A stretch of 64,000 nucleotides of DNA from Nitrospinia bacterium (GCA_029261715.1 JAJDAT010000014.1:248001-312000), one strand, 5' to 3'; positions 17,537-26,097 are shown, numbered from the stretch's first letter. Made by a program: numbers and translations. The notes: generated by a model from the sequence alone, not told the origin.

Positions 17537-18547
17537 AGACCTTGAGGTAATAGCTTTTATGAAAGCTTCCAAGAACTTAGGATCAAATTGTCCATTCATC
17601 TCGTTTTTCATCATCGAAAGAGCTTGCAATGGCGTAAATAAATCGCGGTGGTCCCTATCGCAAGTTAATGAGCTAAAAACATCCATGATGGAGCAAATCT
17701 TTGCAAAAGGAGTGATTTTGTCACCAGACAAACCCGCGGGATATCCAGTTCCGTCGAATTTTTCATGATGCTCTACCGCCATAGCTAAAATATTTTTGCT
17801 ATAGCATTTCATATCATTAAGTATTTTTTTACCGGCGGCGGGGTGTTTCCGAACCGCTTTAAACTCTTCCGCAGATAATTCCGACGTTTTAGTTATAATA
17901 TCGTAAGGAACTTCTTTCTTTCCAACATCGAAAAGCATTCCACCTAAACTCAATTCTCTTACCGATTCCGGGTTCATATTAACTTTAATACCCAAAAAAG
18001 CTGAAAGGATGCCAACATTTGCGGAATGGGTATAAACAGGGGGATCTTTTTCCAACAACCCAAATAAAGCGGTAAAATTTAGATTTGCCTCTCGCAACTG
18101 AGTTTCTAAAATTGGAACCAACTCATCGAAATGACGTAATATTCTTGTAGACGCAATATTTATAAAATATTCTTTAAGGATATTTCTGGAAACAATATAG
18201 ATCTGTTTAATATTTTCGAGAGACGTTTCATTTCCATTCAATTTATCTTTAAGCGATTGTAAAACAAATTCCTTATAGTATCGAATCAAGTCGTTTTCGT
18301 GGATATAAAACTCCTGACAATCATCGCCATTCATCAATTCTAAAATTCTATTATGATTACTTGGAGAATAGTCAGTAAACTTAAGGAAACGATCTTCTTC
18401 TCCGCCCTCTACTTTATAGTAAATTTCAAATCCTTGTTCCCATCTTTGGTCAAGAAAAGCTGGTTGAATTTCTCTGTAAAAATGAGCTATAGAATTCATG
18501 GAAGGATTAGAATATCTGCGAGTTATTCCGAGAACATGGGCATTCAT
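17534..18547 (-). CDS. HD-GYP-domain protein with altered metal-binding motif
   Basis: HD-GYP domains hydrolyse cyclic di-GMP. The C-terminal half (about 165-335) has the family signatures: His174 in YTHSANVG, His235, His260/His261 in VEHHEKFDGTGYPAGLSGD and Asp289 in MDVFSSL. The defining HD pair is replaced by Phe206-Asp207 (MLFDVGK instead of HDIGK). Loss of this His ligand suggests weak or absent phosphodiesterase activity, perhaps leaving a c-di-GMP sensor. The N-terminal 165 residues are helical and not recognised. 18548-18841 upstream is A/T-rich with no gene. Confidence 0.82.
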   Translation of the reverse strand: MNAHVLGITRRYSNPSMNSIAHFYREIQPAFLDQRWEQGFEIYYKVEGGEEDRFLKFTDYSPSNHNRILELMNGDDCQEFYIHENDLIRYYKEFVLQSLKDKLNGNETSLENIKQIYIVSRNILKEYFINIASTRILRHFDELVPILETQLREANLNFTALFGLLEKDPPVYTHSANVGILSAFLGIKVNMNPESVRELSLGGMLFDVGKKEVPYDIITKTSELSAEEFKAVRKHPAAGKKILNDMKCYSKNILAMAVEHHEKFDGTGYPAGLSGDKITPFAKICSIMDVFSSLTCDRDHRDLFTPLQALSMMKNEMNGQFDPKFLEAFIKAITSRS

Positions 18548-18841
18548 TTGGGAACCATATAAGAAAAATTTTAGACTAGAAGTTAAATTAAGTCAAAGGG
18601 ACAATCTAATAAAAAACAGTATTAATTGTCCGCATAATGATTTAATTTTTTGAATATCCTGATTGGCTTAATAGGCCTTTGCATAAGCATTACGGCTTAT
18701 TTTGAAAAAATATTTAGCCTTTTCTTGATAAATCTCATTTTTTTTAACTTGCGTCCTTTTAACAGTCGTTTTATCTTTTTTTAATTTGTAGAATTCAAAT
18801 TAAACAAGCAAAAGCTAGCATTATTATATAAAGGAGGAACT

Positions 18842-19582
18842 ATGAAATTGGTGCTAATCCGTCATGGCCAAAGCCAATGGAATCTGGAAAATCGATTTAC
18901 CGGCTGGAAAGACGTTGATTTAACGGAACAAGGACTGGAAGAAGCACAAAAAGCGGCTCAACTACTCCGGAAAGAGGGCTTTACTTTTGACCTGGCCTTT
19001 ACTTCTTATTTAAAAAGGGCTATTCGAACCCTTTGGACATTATTGGACGGTTTAGATTTAATGTGGATTCCCGTTCACTCCTCCTGGCGTTTAAACGAAA
19101 GGCATTACGGAGCGTTACAAGGGCTGAATAAAACGGAAACAGCCGAAAAACATGGGGCAGAACAAGTTCATGTTTGGCGACGAAGTTACGATATTCCGCC
19201 TCCAGCTTTGGAAGATGGCGACGACCGGTTTTCTTTAGACGATCCTAGATACCAATTACTTGAAGATACCGTTTTACCTCGAACCGAATCTTTAAAAACC
19301 ACAGTTGACCGTTTTTTGCCTTATTGGCAGGACGCAATCGTTCCAGAACTAAAGCTAAAAAAGAAGGTTTTGATTTGCGCTCATGGTAATAGTCTACGAG
19401 CTCTTATTAAGAATATCGATGGAATCAGCGACGCAGAAATAGCAGATTTGAATATTCCAACAGGTATTCCTTTAGTTTATGAATTAGACGATAATTTGAA
19501 ACCGCTAAAGCACTACTATTTAGGGGACCCTGAAGAAGCTAAACGCGCCGCAAATTCAGTTGCAAATCAATCAAAACAATAA
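18842..19582 (+). CDS. gpmA: 2,3-bisphosphoglycerate-dependent phosphoglycerate mutase
   Basis: This enzyme interconverts 3- and 2-phosphoglycerate in glycolysis and gluconeogenesis. The 246-residue protein has the phospho-acceptor His8 in [22 protein letters not shown] follows, then Glu86 in [15 protein letters not shown] and the second catalytic His in [10 protein letters not shown]. All are typical of the cofactor-dependent family. A strong AAGGAGG ribosome-binding site lies 6 nt before the ATG, among the best in the window. It is followed 15 nt later by a GT-C membrane enzyme. Confidence 0.96.
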   Translation: MKLVLIRHGQSQWNLENRFTGWKDVDLTEQGLEEAQKAAQLLRKEGFTFDLAFTSYLKRAIRTLWTLLDGLDLMWIPVHSSWRLNERHYGALQGLNKTETAEKHGAEQVHVWRRSYDIPPPALEDGDDRFSLDDPRYQLLEDTVLPRTESLKTTVDRFLPYWQDAIVPELKLKKKVLICAHGNSLRALIKNIDGISDAEIADLNIPTGIPLVYELDDNLKPLKHYYLGDPEEAKRAANSVANQSKQ

Positions 19583-19596
19583 CAACGGTCAAACAA

Positions 19597-21156
19597 TTGC
19601 AATTATTTAGAAATGTCATTTTACGGTTTGACAAACTCTTTCTTCTGCTTGCAATATTTAGCCTGTTTTTTTACGAATGCATTGCCCAAATTTCTGGGCA
19701 GTTTAATTGGGGAGAGGGATATTCAGAAAGACCTATCCCCACCTACCTACTAATTTATTTTAATCTTTTTTTACTTTACGCTATAGCAATTCGTAATATT
19801 TGGAGAAGGCCTAACCGTTCCGGTATTTTTCCGATCATATTAGTCGGCGGATTGCTTTTTCGCGCTGTTTTAATTCCCGCTCAACAAATTCAGGAAGACG
19901 ACGTTTACCGATACTTATGGGACGGAAAAGTGTTCGCTCAGGGGATTAACCCTTTTAAATACGCTCCCGAAGAAATCTCTGAATTTAAGAAACTACGTAT
20001 ACAAGATCCGGAACAATTTAAAATCAGATATTCGGAGCAAGATGAGAAAGAACTTTTACTTCTTTATGATCTAAAATGGGAAAATGATACTTCTCTAATC
20101 TTTCACGACCGAATTAATCACCCAGATGTCCCCACCATATACCCTCCACTGGCTCAATATGTTTTTCGTTTTGCCAATTTTCTTCAACCGGATAGCATTG
20201 TCGCTCTACGTCTAGTTTTCTTAATTTTCGACATCTTAACTTTATTTTTTATCGTTAAGATTTTAGAGGTCCTAGGAAAAAGCCGGAACTGGGCAATAAT
20301 TTATTTTTGGTCTCCTCTAATATTAAAAGAAACTTTTAACTCAACTCATCTCGACATCATCGGGGTTTCCGTTTTAACAGGGTCTCTTTATTTTTATCTT
20401 CGGTATAAATTCACGCTTGCTTCTTTATTTTTAGCGTTGGGAGTCGTGGGGAAACTTTATCCAATAATTTTGCTACCGATCTACTTAAAAGAAAATATTA
20501 AATATTTAATCAACCAAGAGAAAGTAAAAACCTTTTGGAAAGCTATTTCGGGTAACCTTTTTGTATTTACGGCAACTATCGCTTTTTTTTATTTTCCCTT
20601 TGTTCAAATAGGAAAAGGCGCCTTTGAAGGATTAAAAGTTTTTACTACCTACTGGCAAAATAATGACAGCATTTTCGCTTTAATTTTATATTTTTACGAA
20701 AATATTTTAGGCCTAAATACTGAGTTCACATACCAAGAAGCTAACGTCTACATTTCTTATGATTTAGCTTCTTTACTCAGCAAGGCAACGGTAGCCTTAA
20801 TCCTTATAGGAACGGTAATATTTTTTCTTTTGCGAAAAGAAAAAAATGTCGAAGAGAAAAACCGACTTTGGTCACTTTTTGTGATTATGGGATTAGTATT
20901 TTTGTTAAGCCCAGTACAAAATCCCTGGTATCTGAACTGGATAGTCCCATTTCTCTGCGTGTTTCCATATCGATCCTGGATATTATTAACAGGTCTCATT
21001 GGACTTTATTACATGGGGTTCTATTTCGATTATCAGGACAAGGGCCATTTAGAAAGCTATCTACCTTGGTTTGAATTCGCTCCATTTTACCTATTATTAA
21101 CTTATGATTATTTTATGAAAAAGAAAGCCAGATTAAATCTTACGCAAGAGAACTAA
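19597..21156 (+). CDS. GT-C-fold membrane glycosyltransferase (GT87-like)
   Basis: The 519-residue protein has about 10-12 hydrophobic segments. The acidic motif of GT-C enzymes sits in the first large loop: QEDDVYRYLWDGKVFAQGIN with Asp101/Asp102. Such enzymes use polyprenyl-phosphate sugars and act on the outer face of the inner membrane. A second conserved loop is THLDIIGVSVL. The start is assigned to TTG at 19597 with only a weak ribosome-binding site. It lies 15 nt after gpmA but its function does not relate to glycolysis. Donor and acceptor are unknown. Confidence 0.8.
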   Translation: MQLFRNVILRFDKLFLLLAIFSLFFYECIAQISGQFNWGEGYSERPIPTYLLIYFNLFLLYAIAIRNIWRRPNRSGIFPIILVGGLLFRAVLIPAQQIQEDDVYRYLWDGKVFAQGINPFKYAPEEISEFKKLRIQDPEQFKIRYSEQDEKELLLLYDLKWENDTSLIFHDRINHPDVPTIYPPLAQYVFRFANFLQPDSIVALRLVFLIFDILTLFFIVKILEVLGKSRNWAIIYFWSPLILKETFNSTHLDIIGVSVLTGSLYFYLRYKFTLASLFLALGVVGKLYPIILLPIYLKENIKYLINQEKVKTFWKAISGNLFVFTATIAFFYFPFVQIGKGAFEGLKVFTTYWQNNDSIFALILYFYENILGLNTEFTYQEANVYISYDLASLLSKATVALILIGTVIFFLLRKEKNVEEKNRLWSLFVIMGLVFLLSPVQNPWYLNWIVPFLCVFPYRSWILLTGLIGLYYMGFYFDYQDKGHLESYLPWFEFAPFYLLLTYDYFMKKKARLNLTQEN

Positions 21157-21193
21157 AATTGTTTTTGGGCGCTTTTCTTTTATTTCGTTTTGG

Positions 21194-21290
21194 TTAACGT
21201 TACGTTAAAATTATCTCAATAAAAAAAACGTTTTTACGAGTCAAGCTCCTGGCAACTTTTAACCATTGGAAGTTTCCTGAAGTTCAACTC
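21194..21290 (+). repeat. Possible diverged hairpin-plus-tail element, copy J
   Basis: A palindrome TTAACGT-T-ACGTTAA is followed after 30 nt by a tail with CAAGCTCCTGGCAAC and AGTTTCCTGAAG. This resembles the second tail of copy A. It is the weakest member of the group. Confidence 0.4.
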
Positions 21291-21325
21291 GTTTTATTTT
21301 TTCTACTGCTATAGAGGGCAAAACC

Positions 21326-21988
21326 ATGAAAAAGAAAATTGGAGTAGTTCTTTCCGGTTGCGGCGTATTTGACGGCGCAGAAATTCACGAATCGGTTTTA
21401 ACATTATTGGCTATTGATCGCGCCGGGGCAGAAGCGATTTGTATGGCCCCCAATATAGAACAGATGCATGTGATCAATCATCTCAAAGGGGAACCCACCG
21501 ATGAGAAAAGAAATGTTTTGGTAGAATCAGCGCGAATTGCACGTGGAGAAATTAAAGACATCGCCGAAGTAAAAGTTGACGACATTGACGGTTTAATTTT
21601 CCCTGGCGGTTTTGGAGCCGCTAAAAACTTGAGCGACTTCGCCGTTAATGGGGAAAATTGTAAAGTTAACCCAGACGTCATTCGACTTGTACGCGAATTT
21701 GCCGCTAAGAAAAAACCGCAAGCTACATGCTGTATAGCGCCAGCGATGTATGCAAAAGTATTCGATGGAGAATCGATTTCTCCTACATTAACCATTGGCA
21801 ACGACAAAGATGTCGCGGGCAAAATTGAACAAATGGGAAGTAAACATCAGGAATGCGCCGCAACAGATATGATTTGCGACGATGAAAATAAAATCGTATC
21901 TACCCCGGCTTATATGTCGGGAAAAAATATTTCTGAAGTAGCGGAGGGAATTGAAAAAACCGTCAATAAACTAATTAGCATGATTTAA
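21326..21988 (+). CDS. elbB: ElbB-type glyoxalase-like protein (DJ-1/PfpI superfamily)
   Basis: The 220-residue protein has the ElbB hallmark GCGVFDGAEIHESV at the N-terminus. PGGFGAAKNLSDFA is at about 93-106 and a nucleophile-elbow cysteine in ATCCIAP at about 134. The fold is that of class I glutamine amidotransferase/DJ-1 proteins. ElbB has been associated with isoprenoid biosynthesis and shows weak glyoxalase activity; its cellular role is not settled. AGAGGG lies 8 nt before the ATG. The gene is monocistronic and is followed by several hairpins. Confidence 0.93.
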   Translation: MKKKIGVVLSGCGVFDGAEIHESVLTLLAIDRAGAEAICMAPNIEQMHVINHLKGEPTDEKRNVLVESARIARGEIKDIAEVKVDDIDGLIFPGGFGAAKNLSDFAVNGENCKVNPDVIRLVREFAAKKKPQATCCIAPAMYAKVFDGESISPTLTIGNDKDVAGKIEQMGSKHQECAATDMICDDENKIVSTPAYMSGKNISEVAEGIEKTVNKLISMI

Positions 21989-21989
21989 G

Positions 21990-22048
21990 AGCGTATCAAC
22001 AAGCTAATATTTTATTGATACGCTATCGCCTAGCCTTTAAGGCTAGGC
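21990..22048. terminator. Two adjacent hairpins after elbB
   Basis: The first is AGCGTATCAA (21990-21999) pairing with TTGATACGCT (22015-22024). The second is GCCTAGCCT-TTA-AGGCTAGGC (22028-22048), a perfect 9-bp stem. They lie between convergent genes and probably end transcription, although no clean T-run follows. The second hairpin and the tail at 22049-22083 (with CTCTTAGAG) look like a distant copy of the hairpin-plus-tail element. Confidence 0.5.
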
Positions 22049-22120
22049 TCCTCGCAGAATTAAATCTCTTAGAGATCGCCTCAACGTTTTTATTATTGAA
22101 AAAAGAAGAGCGCGATGGGA

Positions 22121-22182
22121 CCTAAGAAACCTTTTCAAATTTCAAACCTCAAATCCATTTGAACAATATCTAGTTTCTTAGG
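22121..22182. repeat. Long inverted repeat, 10-bp arms
   Basis: CCTAAGAAAC (22121-22130) is the reverse complement of GTTTCTTAGG (22173-22182), with a 42-nt loop. The flanks TGGGA and GGACCCA extend the symmetry weakly. Confidence 0.45.
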
Positions 22183-22198
22183 CAAGGACCCAACACGC

Positions 22199-22250
22199 AG
22201 TTTAACCGCTAAATACTTCACGCGCTGACGATAGGCTTAGCGGTTAAACT
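22199..22250. terminator. 14-bp inverted repeat downstream of methyltransferase gene
   Basis: AGTTTAACCGCTAA (22199-22212) pairs perfectly with TTAGCGGTTAAACT (22237-22250) around a 24-nt loop. It lies 13 nt after the stop of the minus-strand methyltransferase. A role in transcript end formation is plausible but no U-run is present. Confidence 0.45.
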
Positions 22251-22263
22251 AAATAATGGTTAC

Positions 22264-22986
22264 TTAATAGTTTCTTCGAGCCATCCCAAAACCGTCGCTA
22301 TCTATTAAAACCGTCCAATATTTGGAATCGATCACTTCTTCTTTCCAGACTTTTGTACATCCTGGGTGTTCGGGGCGATTGATATCATGCATTATCAGAA
22401 TCCCACCAACGCAAACTTTATTGGCCCAAGCGTCATAATCCAATTTAACTCCACGTGGAAAAATTGGAGCATAGTCTTCCATAGGGATTTTCCGGCGACC
22501 TATTTTCCAGCTAGTCATCCCGTAAGCTTTTTTCCATAACTCCGGAAATCTCAATGGACTTGTTTCTAAATAACCATGAAATCCGTCGATAAATAAAAAC
22601 TCAATAGGCTTACGTTTCGAATCCCAACCACCAGCAATTTCATGAGATAAACCTCTAAGCGGAACAACGAATCTTTCAAGTCCCCAATCCTCGACCATGG
22701 AATTCCAACGTTCCCAGATATCGAGATCAGATTCGATAATTCCTCCCGCTATTTTGTTCCAGTGGTCTATAGAATATAATCGACCTCCAGAATTCCGAAC
22801 TCCACATCCAATCAATGCTGTACTTCGTCCTAGCCAAGAACCTATCTCGACCGCAATTCCATTAGAATTTTGCCCAGCTTCGAACAATATCCTGCCCTGT
22901 TCCTTTGGCAAATGCGGTGAACCGATTTCCTCGGCTCGCTCCCAAACGGATTCGAACGTAGCAAGCTCGGTAGTTTCCCCGAACAT
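22264..22986 (-). CDS. Class I SAM-dependent methyltransferase (Methyltransf_24-like)
   Basis: The 240-residue cytoplasmic protein has the SAM-binding motif I in VEIGSWLGRSTALI. The acidic residue ending strand 2 is in LYSIDHW. FLFIDGFHGY (about 130) and MHDINRP (about 202) are the D-G-x-H-xY and HD motifs of the family that often modifies sugars in polysaccharide pathways. GAGGGA precedes the ATG. It is monocistronic; the substrate is unknown. Confidence 0.8.
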   Translation of the reverse strand: MFGETTELATFESVWERAEEIGSPHLPKEQGRILFEAGQNSNGIAVEIGSWLGRSTALIGCGVRNSGGRLYSIDHWNKIAGGIIESDLDIWERWNSMVEDWGLERFVVPLRGLSHEIAGGWDSKRKPIEFLFIDGFHGYLETSPLRFPELWKKAYGMTSWKIGRRKIPMEDYAPIFPRGVKLDYDAWANKVCVGGILIMHDINRPEHPGCTKVWKEEVIDSKYWTVLIDSDGFGMARRNY

Positions 22987-23207
22987 CTTTTTCCCTCAAT
23001 TATGTATAAAATCTCCATTAAAATAAGCGCAGCGACACAAAAAATCTCGCCAGATTTTTTATCGCGCAACTTTGGTTAACTTCCCTATCGGCAGATTTCT
23101 AAAGATCTTTAATTTTTTTTTAAAAAAATTATTTTTTTTGCAGTAGTAAAGCGATTTTTCCTCTAAACTACCGAAAAGAATAGATATAGAACTTTTAATA
23201 GGTATTT

Positions 23208-24596
23208 ATGGAAATCGTTTTAGTTTATCCCAACTTGACTCGCCTAGAGCGCGTAACGCTTGGCCTAGGATACGTCGCGTCATACGCCCAACAAAATGGC
23301 CATAGTTGTAGCTTTGTTGATTACACCTGGGGCGGCGGCGTTGAAAAAACCGTGGATAAAGTCCGCGAATCAGGGGCAAAGGTTGTCGGGCTATCTGTCA
23401 AAAGTGGCGAAGTAGACTTTTGCATCGAAATTTCCAGAAGAGTAAAAGCCGAATTTGGAGCCACCGTTGTGTGGGGCGGGGTACATCCCTCTATAGACTC
23501 CGAGGCCACTATAGCGCTTGATTGCGTTGATATAATTTGCGTTGGAGAAGGTGAAGAAGCCACTACTGAGTTGCTCACTTCTTTGGAAAAAGGAGAACTC
23601 GATACTACTATTCCCAATTTGTGGATAAAAAAAGACGGCCAAATACATAGAAACCCAATACGCGACCTGCAACAGAATTTGGATGATATTCCTTTTCCCG
23701 ACAGAGATTTACACGACACTCAACATTACATCGAAGAATCGGGAACTGTTGACTTAATCGCCGGAAGAGGTTGCCCGTACCAATGCAGTTACTGTGTTGA
23801 ACCTACTTACCAAGATGTATTTAAGGGTAAAGGACAATTTGTTCGTTATCGAAGTCCTGAAAGTTTAATGGACGAAATCTCGGACCTGCAAAAACGGTTT
23901 AAATTTTCAAACATCAACTTTGTAGACGATGTTTTTACTATCGATATTCGATGGTTAAGAAAATTTGCCCCGCTTTATAAGAAATATTTCAAAATCCCAT
24001 ATACCTGTAACGCTCGAATTGAAGCTATGCGAGAAGAATCCTTTCAACTTTTGCGAGATTCTGGATGTTCTTCTTTAGAAATGGGAATTGAGTCGGGAAG
24101 CGAACCGCTACGACGTAAAGTTCTAGAACGAAAAATGACCAACGAGCGCATTATTGAAGCATTTGACATGGCTCATAAATACGGTTTAAAAACGATGTCC
24201 TTTAATATGGTTGGAATCCCTTACGAAACTAAGGCTGACATCGACCAAACCATTAAATTAAACCGCCGACTAAAACCCAGCTCTATTCAGGTTTCCATGT
24301 TTCAACCGTATCCTGGTACTGGTCTTTTCGATATCTGCGAAAAAAACAACTGGCTCAACGGCAAGCCGATCCCTTTTTCTTACTTCATGGACACGGCAGT
24401 CACCTACCCTCACCTAAGCACCGCCGAGATCATTAAAATCAGACGATGGTTCCGATTTAATGTTCTACGGAAAATTGATCCTATCAAATCACTGGTGGTC
24501 TTGTTCTATGATTTAAATTACGAGAGGTTTTTTAAATTGTGGTCGTTCATTCCAAGCAAAGTCAAAAAAATGGCTTTAGCCTTCTTTAAGTCTTAA
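23208..24596 (+). CDS. B12-binding-domain radical SAM protein
   Basis: The 462-residue protein has an N-terminal cobalamin-binding-like Rossmann domain (VYPNLTRLERVTLGLGYVAS; VVWGGVHPS; VGEGEEA). A radical SAM core follows with Cys189, Cys193 and Cys196 in GRGCPYQCSYC ligating the 4Fe-4S cluster. Further core motifs are EMGIESGSE and NMVGIPYET. Members of this class methylate unactivated carbons or rearrange lipids and glycans. The C-terminal 80 residues are basic and hydrophobic, which may allow membrane contact. The substrate is not predictable. 22987-23207 upstream shows no gene. Confidence 0.85.
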   Translation: MEIVLVYPNLTRLERVTLGLGYVASYAQQNGHSCSFVDYTWGGGVEKTVDKVRESGAKVVGLSVKSGEVDFCIEISRRVKAEFGATVVWGGVHPSIDSEATIALDCVDIICVGEGEEATTELLTSLEKGELDTTIPNLWIKKDGQIHRNPIRDLQQNLDDIPFPDRDLHDTQHYIEESGTVDLIAGRGCPYQCSYCVEPTYQDVFKGKGQFVRYRSPESLMDEISDLQKRFKFSNINFVDDVFTIDIRWLRKFAPLYKKYFKIPYTCNARIEAMREESFQLLRDSGCSSLEMGIESGSEPLRRKVLERKMTNERIIEAFDMAHKYGLKTMSFNMVGIPYETKADIDQTIKLNRRLKPSSIQVSMFQPYPGTGLFDICEKNNWLNGKPIPFSYFMDTAVTYPHLSTAEIIKIRRWFRFNVLRKIDPIKSLVVLFYDLNYERFFKLWSFIPSKVKKMALAFFKS

Positions 24597-24661
24597 TCAA
24601 AAAGACAATCAAGAGTGGGTACAGCTCCATATTCAGGGTAAAACTGTCATAGAATTTTTCA

Positions 24662-24874
24662 TTACTGGTTGACTGTAAAGGTTTTCATCACTTTTTTCGC
24701 CTCCCGTTTTACGTCGCTCAAATTCGCAATAAATTGAGAAACCTTTTCTATATTTACTTTTCTGAGGCGTAAATCAATTTCGCAATCATGCCATAGATCA
24801 GCTTCTCCATTTTCAAAATACCGTGAGGTGCGGGATTGCACTGCTTCATCGCCCCTTGAAACACTATTGCCCAT
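24662..24874 (-). CDS. Hypothetical 70-residue protein, doubtful
   Basis: A short charged frame beginning MGNSVSRGDEAVQSRTSRYF. The segments SRYFENGE and VSQFIANL loosely recall short DUF6316-type proteins, but the middle does not fit, so it may be decayed or spurious. No clear ribosome-binding site is present. It lies between the radical SAM gene and the higBA locus; nothing else is seen in 24597-24900. Confidence 0.3.
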   Translation of the reverse strand: MGNSVSRGDEAVQSRTSRYFENGEADLWHDCEIDLRLRKVNIEKVSQFIANLSDVKREAKKVMKTFTVNQ

Positions 24875-24907
24875 TCTGTTTCAAATTTTCATCTCATACG
24901 ATTCCCA

Positions 24908-24966
24908 GTCGCCAACTTTTCCCTAAAAGTTAGCGACTAACTGACATCGAAATAAAAGGAAAAGAG
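24908..24966 (+). repeat. Hairpin element E at left edge of accessory region
   Basis: AGTCGCCAACTTTT (24908-24921) pairs with AAAAGTTAGCGACT (24926-24939) with one mismatch and a 4-nt loop. The tail ACATCGAAATAAAAGGA resembles that of the hairpin at 30813 (ACATCGAAACAAAAAGGA). The two elements enclose the higBA / PIN / M41-like block. Confidence 0.55.
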
Positions 24967-25122
24967 TTTTTTATAAAGACTTTTTATTAAAACAAAATTG
25001 GCTAACTATTATTTCTTTCACGAGAAAAGTTAACCAGTTTTATAACTAGCCGCAGGAACCTTTACAGGAATTCATCTAAAAATCTCTTTTACCTTTTTAG
25101 TTTCAATATATCTTGATAAGAT

Positions 25123-25140
25123 TATGTCTTTTTGGACATA
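25123..25140. promoter_or_regulatory. Operator upstream of higBA, site 1
   Basis: TATGTC-TTTTTG-GACATA is a perfect 6+6 inverted repeat just upstream of the -35 hexamer. Antitoxins of the HigA type repress their own promoter at such sites. Confidence 0.6.
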
Positions 25141-25147
25141 TATAAGA

Positions 25148-25176
25148 TTGACAATTTATGTCTAAATAGCCATAAT
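25148..25176 (+). promoter_or_regulatory. higBA promoter
   Basis: TTGACA (25148-25153) and CATAAT (25171-25176) are separated by 17 nt, a near-consensus sigma-70 promoter. The predicted transcript starts only about 10 nt before the toxin start codon. Confidence 0.75.
25157..25174. promoter_or_regulatory. Operator within higBA promoter, site 2
   Basis: TATGTC-N6-GCCATA repeats site 1 with one substitution. It covers the spacer and -10 element. The centre-to-centre distance to site 1 is 34 nt, so the two sites lie on nearly the same helix face. Binding here would block RNA polymerase. Confidence 0.5.
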
Positions 25177-25192
25177 AATAGAGGGTAGGAAA

Positions 25193-25543
25193 ATTAAAAG
25201 TTTAGTTTGGGTTGGCGATTCCAAGAAAAGATTAAAGGCGTTTCCACAGCAAGTACAAAAGGATATAGGGTATGCGCTTCAATTTGCCCAAGTTGAGGAT
25301 GTGCATCCATCCGCAAAGCATTTGAAGGGTTTTAAACCGGCAGTTATGGAAATTGTAGCGGACCATAAAACAAATACCTTTAGAGCGGTTTATACAACGA
25401 AAATTGAGGAAATGGTTTATGTCCTGCATTGTTTTCAGAAGAAATCAAAGACAGGTATCAAAACGCCAAAAAAAGAAATAGACATTATCGAAGCGCGTTT
25501 GAAACAAGCCGTTGCAATAGATAAGGAGAGAAAAAATGGCTAA
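25193..25543 (+). CDS. higB: HigB-type toxin (Gp49-like, RelE superfamily) with apparent AUU start
   Basis: This is a probable ribosome-dependent mRNA interferase. The family N-terminus normally reads KPLVWLGDSRKRLRAFP; here KSLVWVGDSKKRLKAFP is encoded at 25196-25246. VREI-like VMEIVADH and FRAVYTTKIEEMVYVLHCFQKK follow, all typical of the Gp49-like family. No ATG, GTG or TTG precedes the conserved N-terminus in frame; the upstream stop is at 25163. The only placed candidate is ATT at 25193, with GAGGG and TAGGA just before it, giving 116 residues. A GTG at 25301 would remove the first 36 residues and half the fold. The gene overlaps higA by 8 nt. Confidence 0.8.
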   Translation: MKSLVWVGDSKKRLKAFPQQVQKDIGYALQFAQVEDVHPSAKHLKGFKPAVMEIVADHKTNTFRAVYTTKIEEMVYVLHCFQKKSKTGIKTPKKEIDIIEARLKQAVAIDKERKNG

Positions 25544-25865
25544 AAACAAAGACTATGAAGAAAGTTCCGGCAACGTTTTTAAAGACTTGGGACTTTCAAA
25601 TGCCGATGAAGAATTTTTAAAAGCAAATCTCGCCATCACTATCCATCGTATTATTAAAAAACGCGGCCTGACTCAACAGCAAGCCGCAGAGCTTTTAGGC
25701 GTGGATCAACCGGAAGTTTCCAAACTTAAAAAAGGATTGTATTCCCGGTTTAAAGTGGAGAGGCTTTTTCAATTCTTAAATAAACTAGGTCGCAGAATTG
25801 AAATTAAGGTAAGAAAACCTAAGAAGGATGAACCTCTGCAAGCTTTTCAAGCTGTAGGGATATAA
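25536..25865 (+). CDS. higA: HigA-type antitoxin, XRE helix-turn-helix
   Basis: The 109-residue protein neutralises the preceding toxin and should repress the shared promoter. A helix-turn-helix of the Cro/XRE class is at about residues 35-75: IHRIIKKRGLTQQQAAELLG, VDQPEVSKLKKG. The C-terminal RRIEIKVRKPKK is typical of HigA proteins paired with Gp49-like toxins. A ribosome-binding site GGAGAG lies inside the toxin gene. Order toxin-then-antitoxin fits HigBA systems. Confidence 0.9.
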   Translation: MAKNKDYEESSGNVFKDLGLSNADEEFLKANLAITIHRIIKKRGLTQQQAAELLGVDQPEVSKLKKGLYSRFKVERLFQFLNKLGRRIEIKVRKPKKDEPLQAFQAVGI

Positions 25866-25950
25866 AAAAATGATTTTCGAGTCAAACCTTTCGATAGCTT
25901 TCCTCTAAAAACATCCTCTCTTCTATTTTTCATTTTTGGTTGGTTTTTAT

Positions 25951-25974
25951 GTATCATAAAGGACGTTATGATAC
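25951..25974. repeat. Inverted repeat after higA
   Basis: GTATCATA-AAGGACGT-TATGATAC, a perfect 8-bp stem with an 8-nt loop. It may act as a terminator or as part of an insertion boundary. 25866-26109 contains no gene. Confidence 0.4.
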
Positions 25975-26040
25975 GTAATTGATGGCAAGATTACGGAGTC
26001 ACCGTTTTTAGAAAGAAAAACTAAATGAGGAAACTCGCTA

Positions 26041-26097
26041 GCTAACCCTCAAAAGTTAGCAACTCTCCAGAGGCAGCTTTCGGCCAAAAGCGGTCAT
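26041..26097 (+). repeat. Hairpin plus CGGCCAAAAGCGGTC repeat, left of PIN operon
   Basis: GCTAAC-N8-GTTAGC (26041-26060) is followed by CGGCCAAAAGCGGTC (26081-26095). The same 15 bases occur at 29656-29670 in the same orientation, so the pair brackets the PIN/helical-protein operon exactly. Sequences with this AAGCGGTC core are, as I recall, dispersed repeats in other Proteobacteria too. Confidence 0.65.

Noticed and set aside
25301-25543. HigB toxin starting at GTG 25301
   Set aside because: The conserved family N-terminus is encoded in frame upstream from 25196, so this start would delete essential structure.
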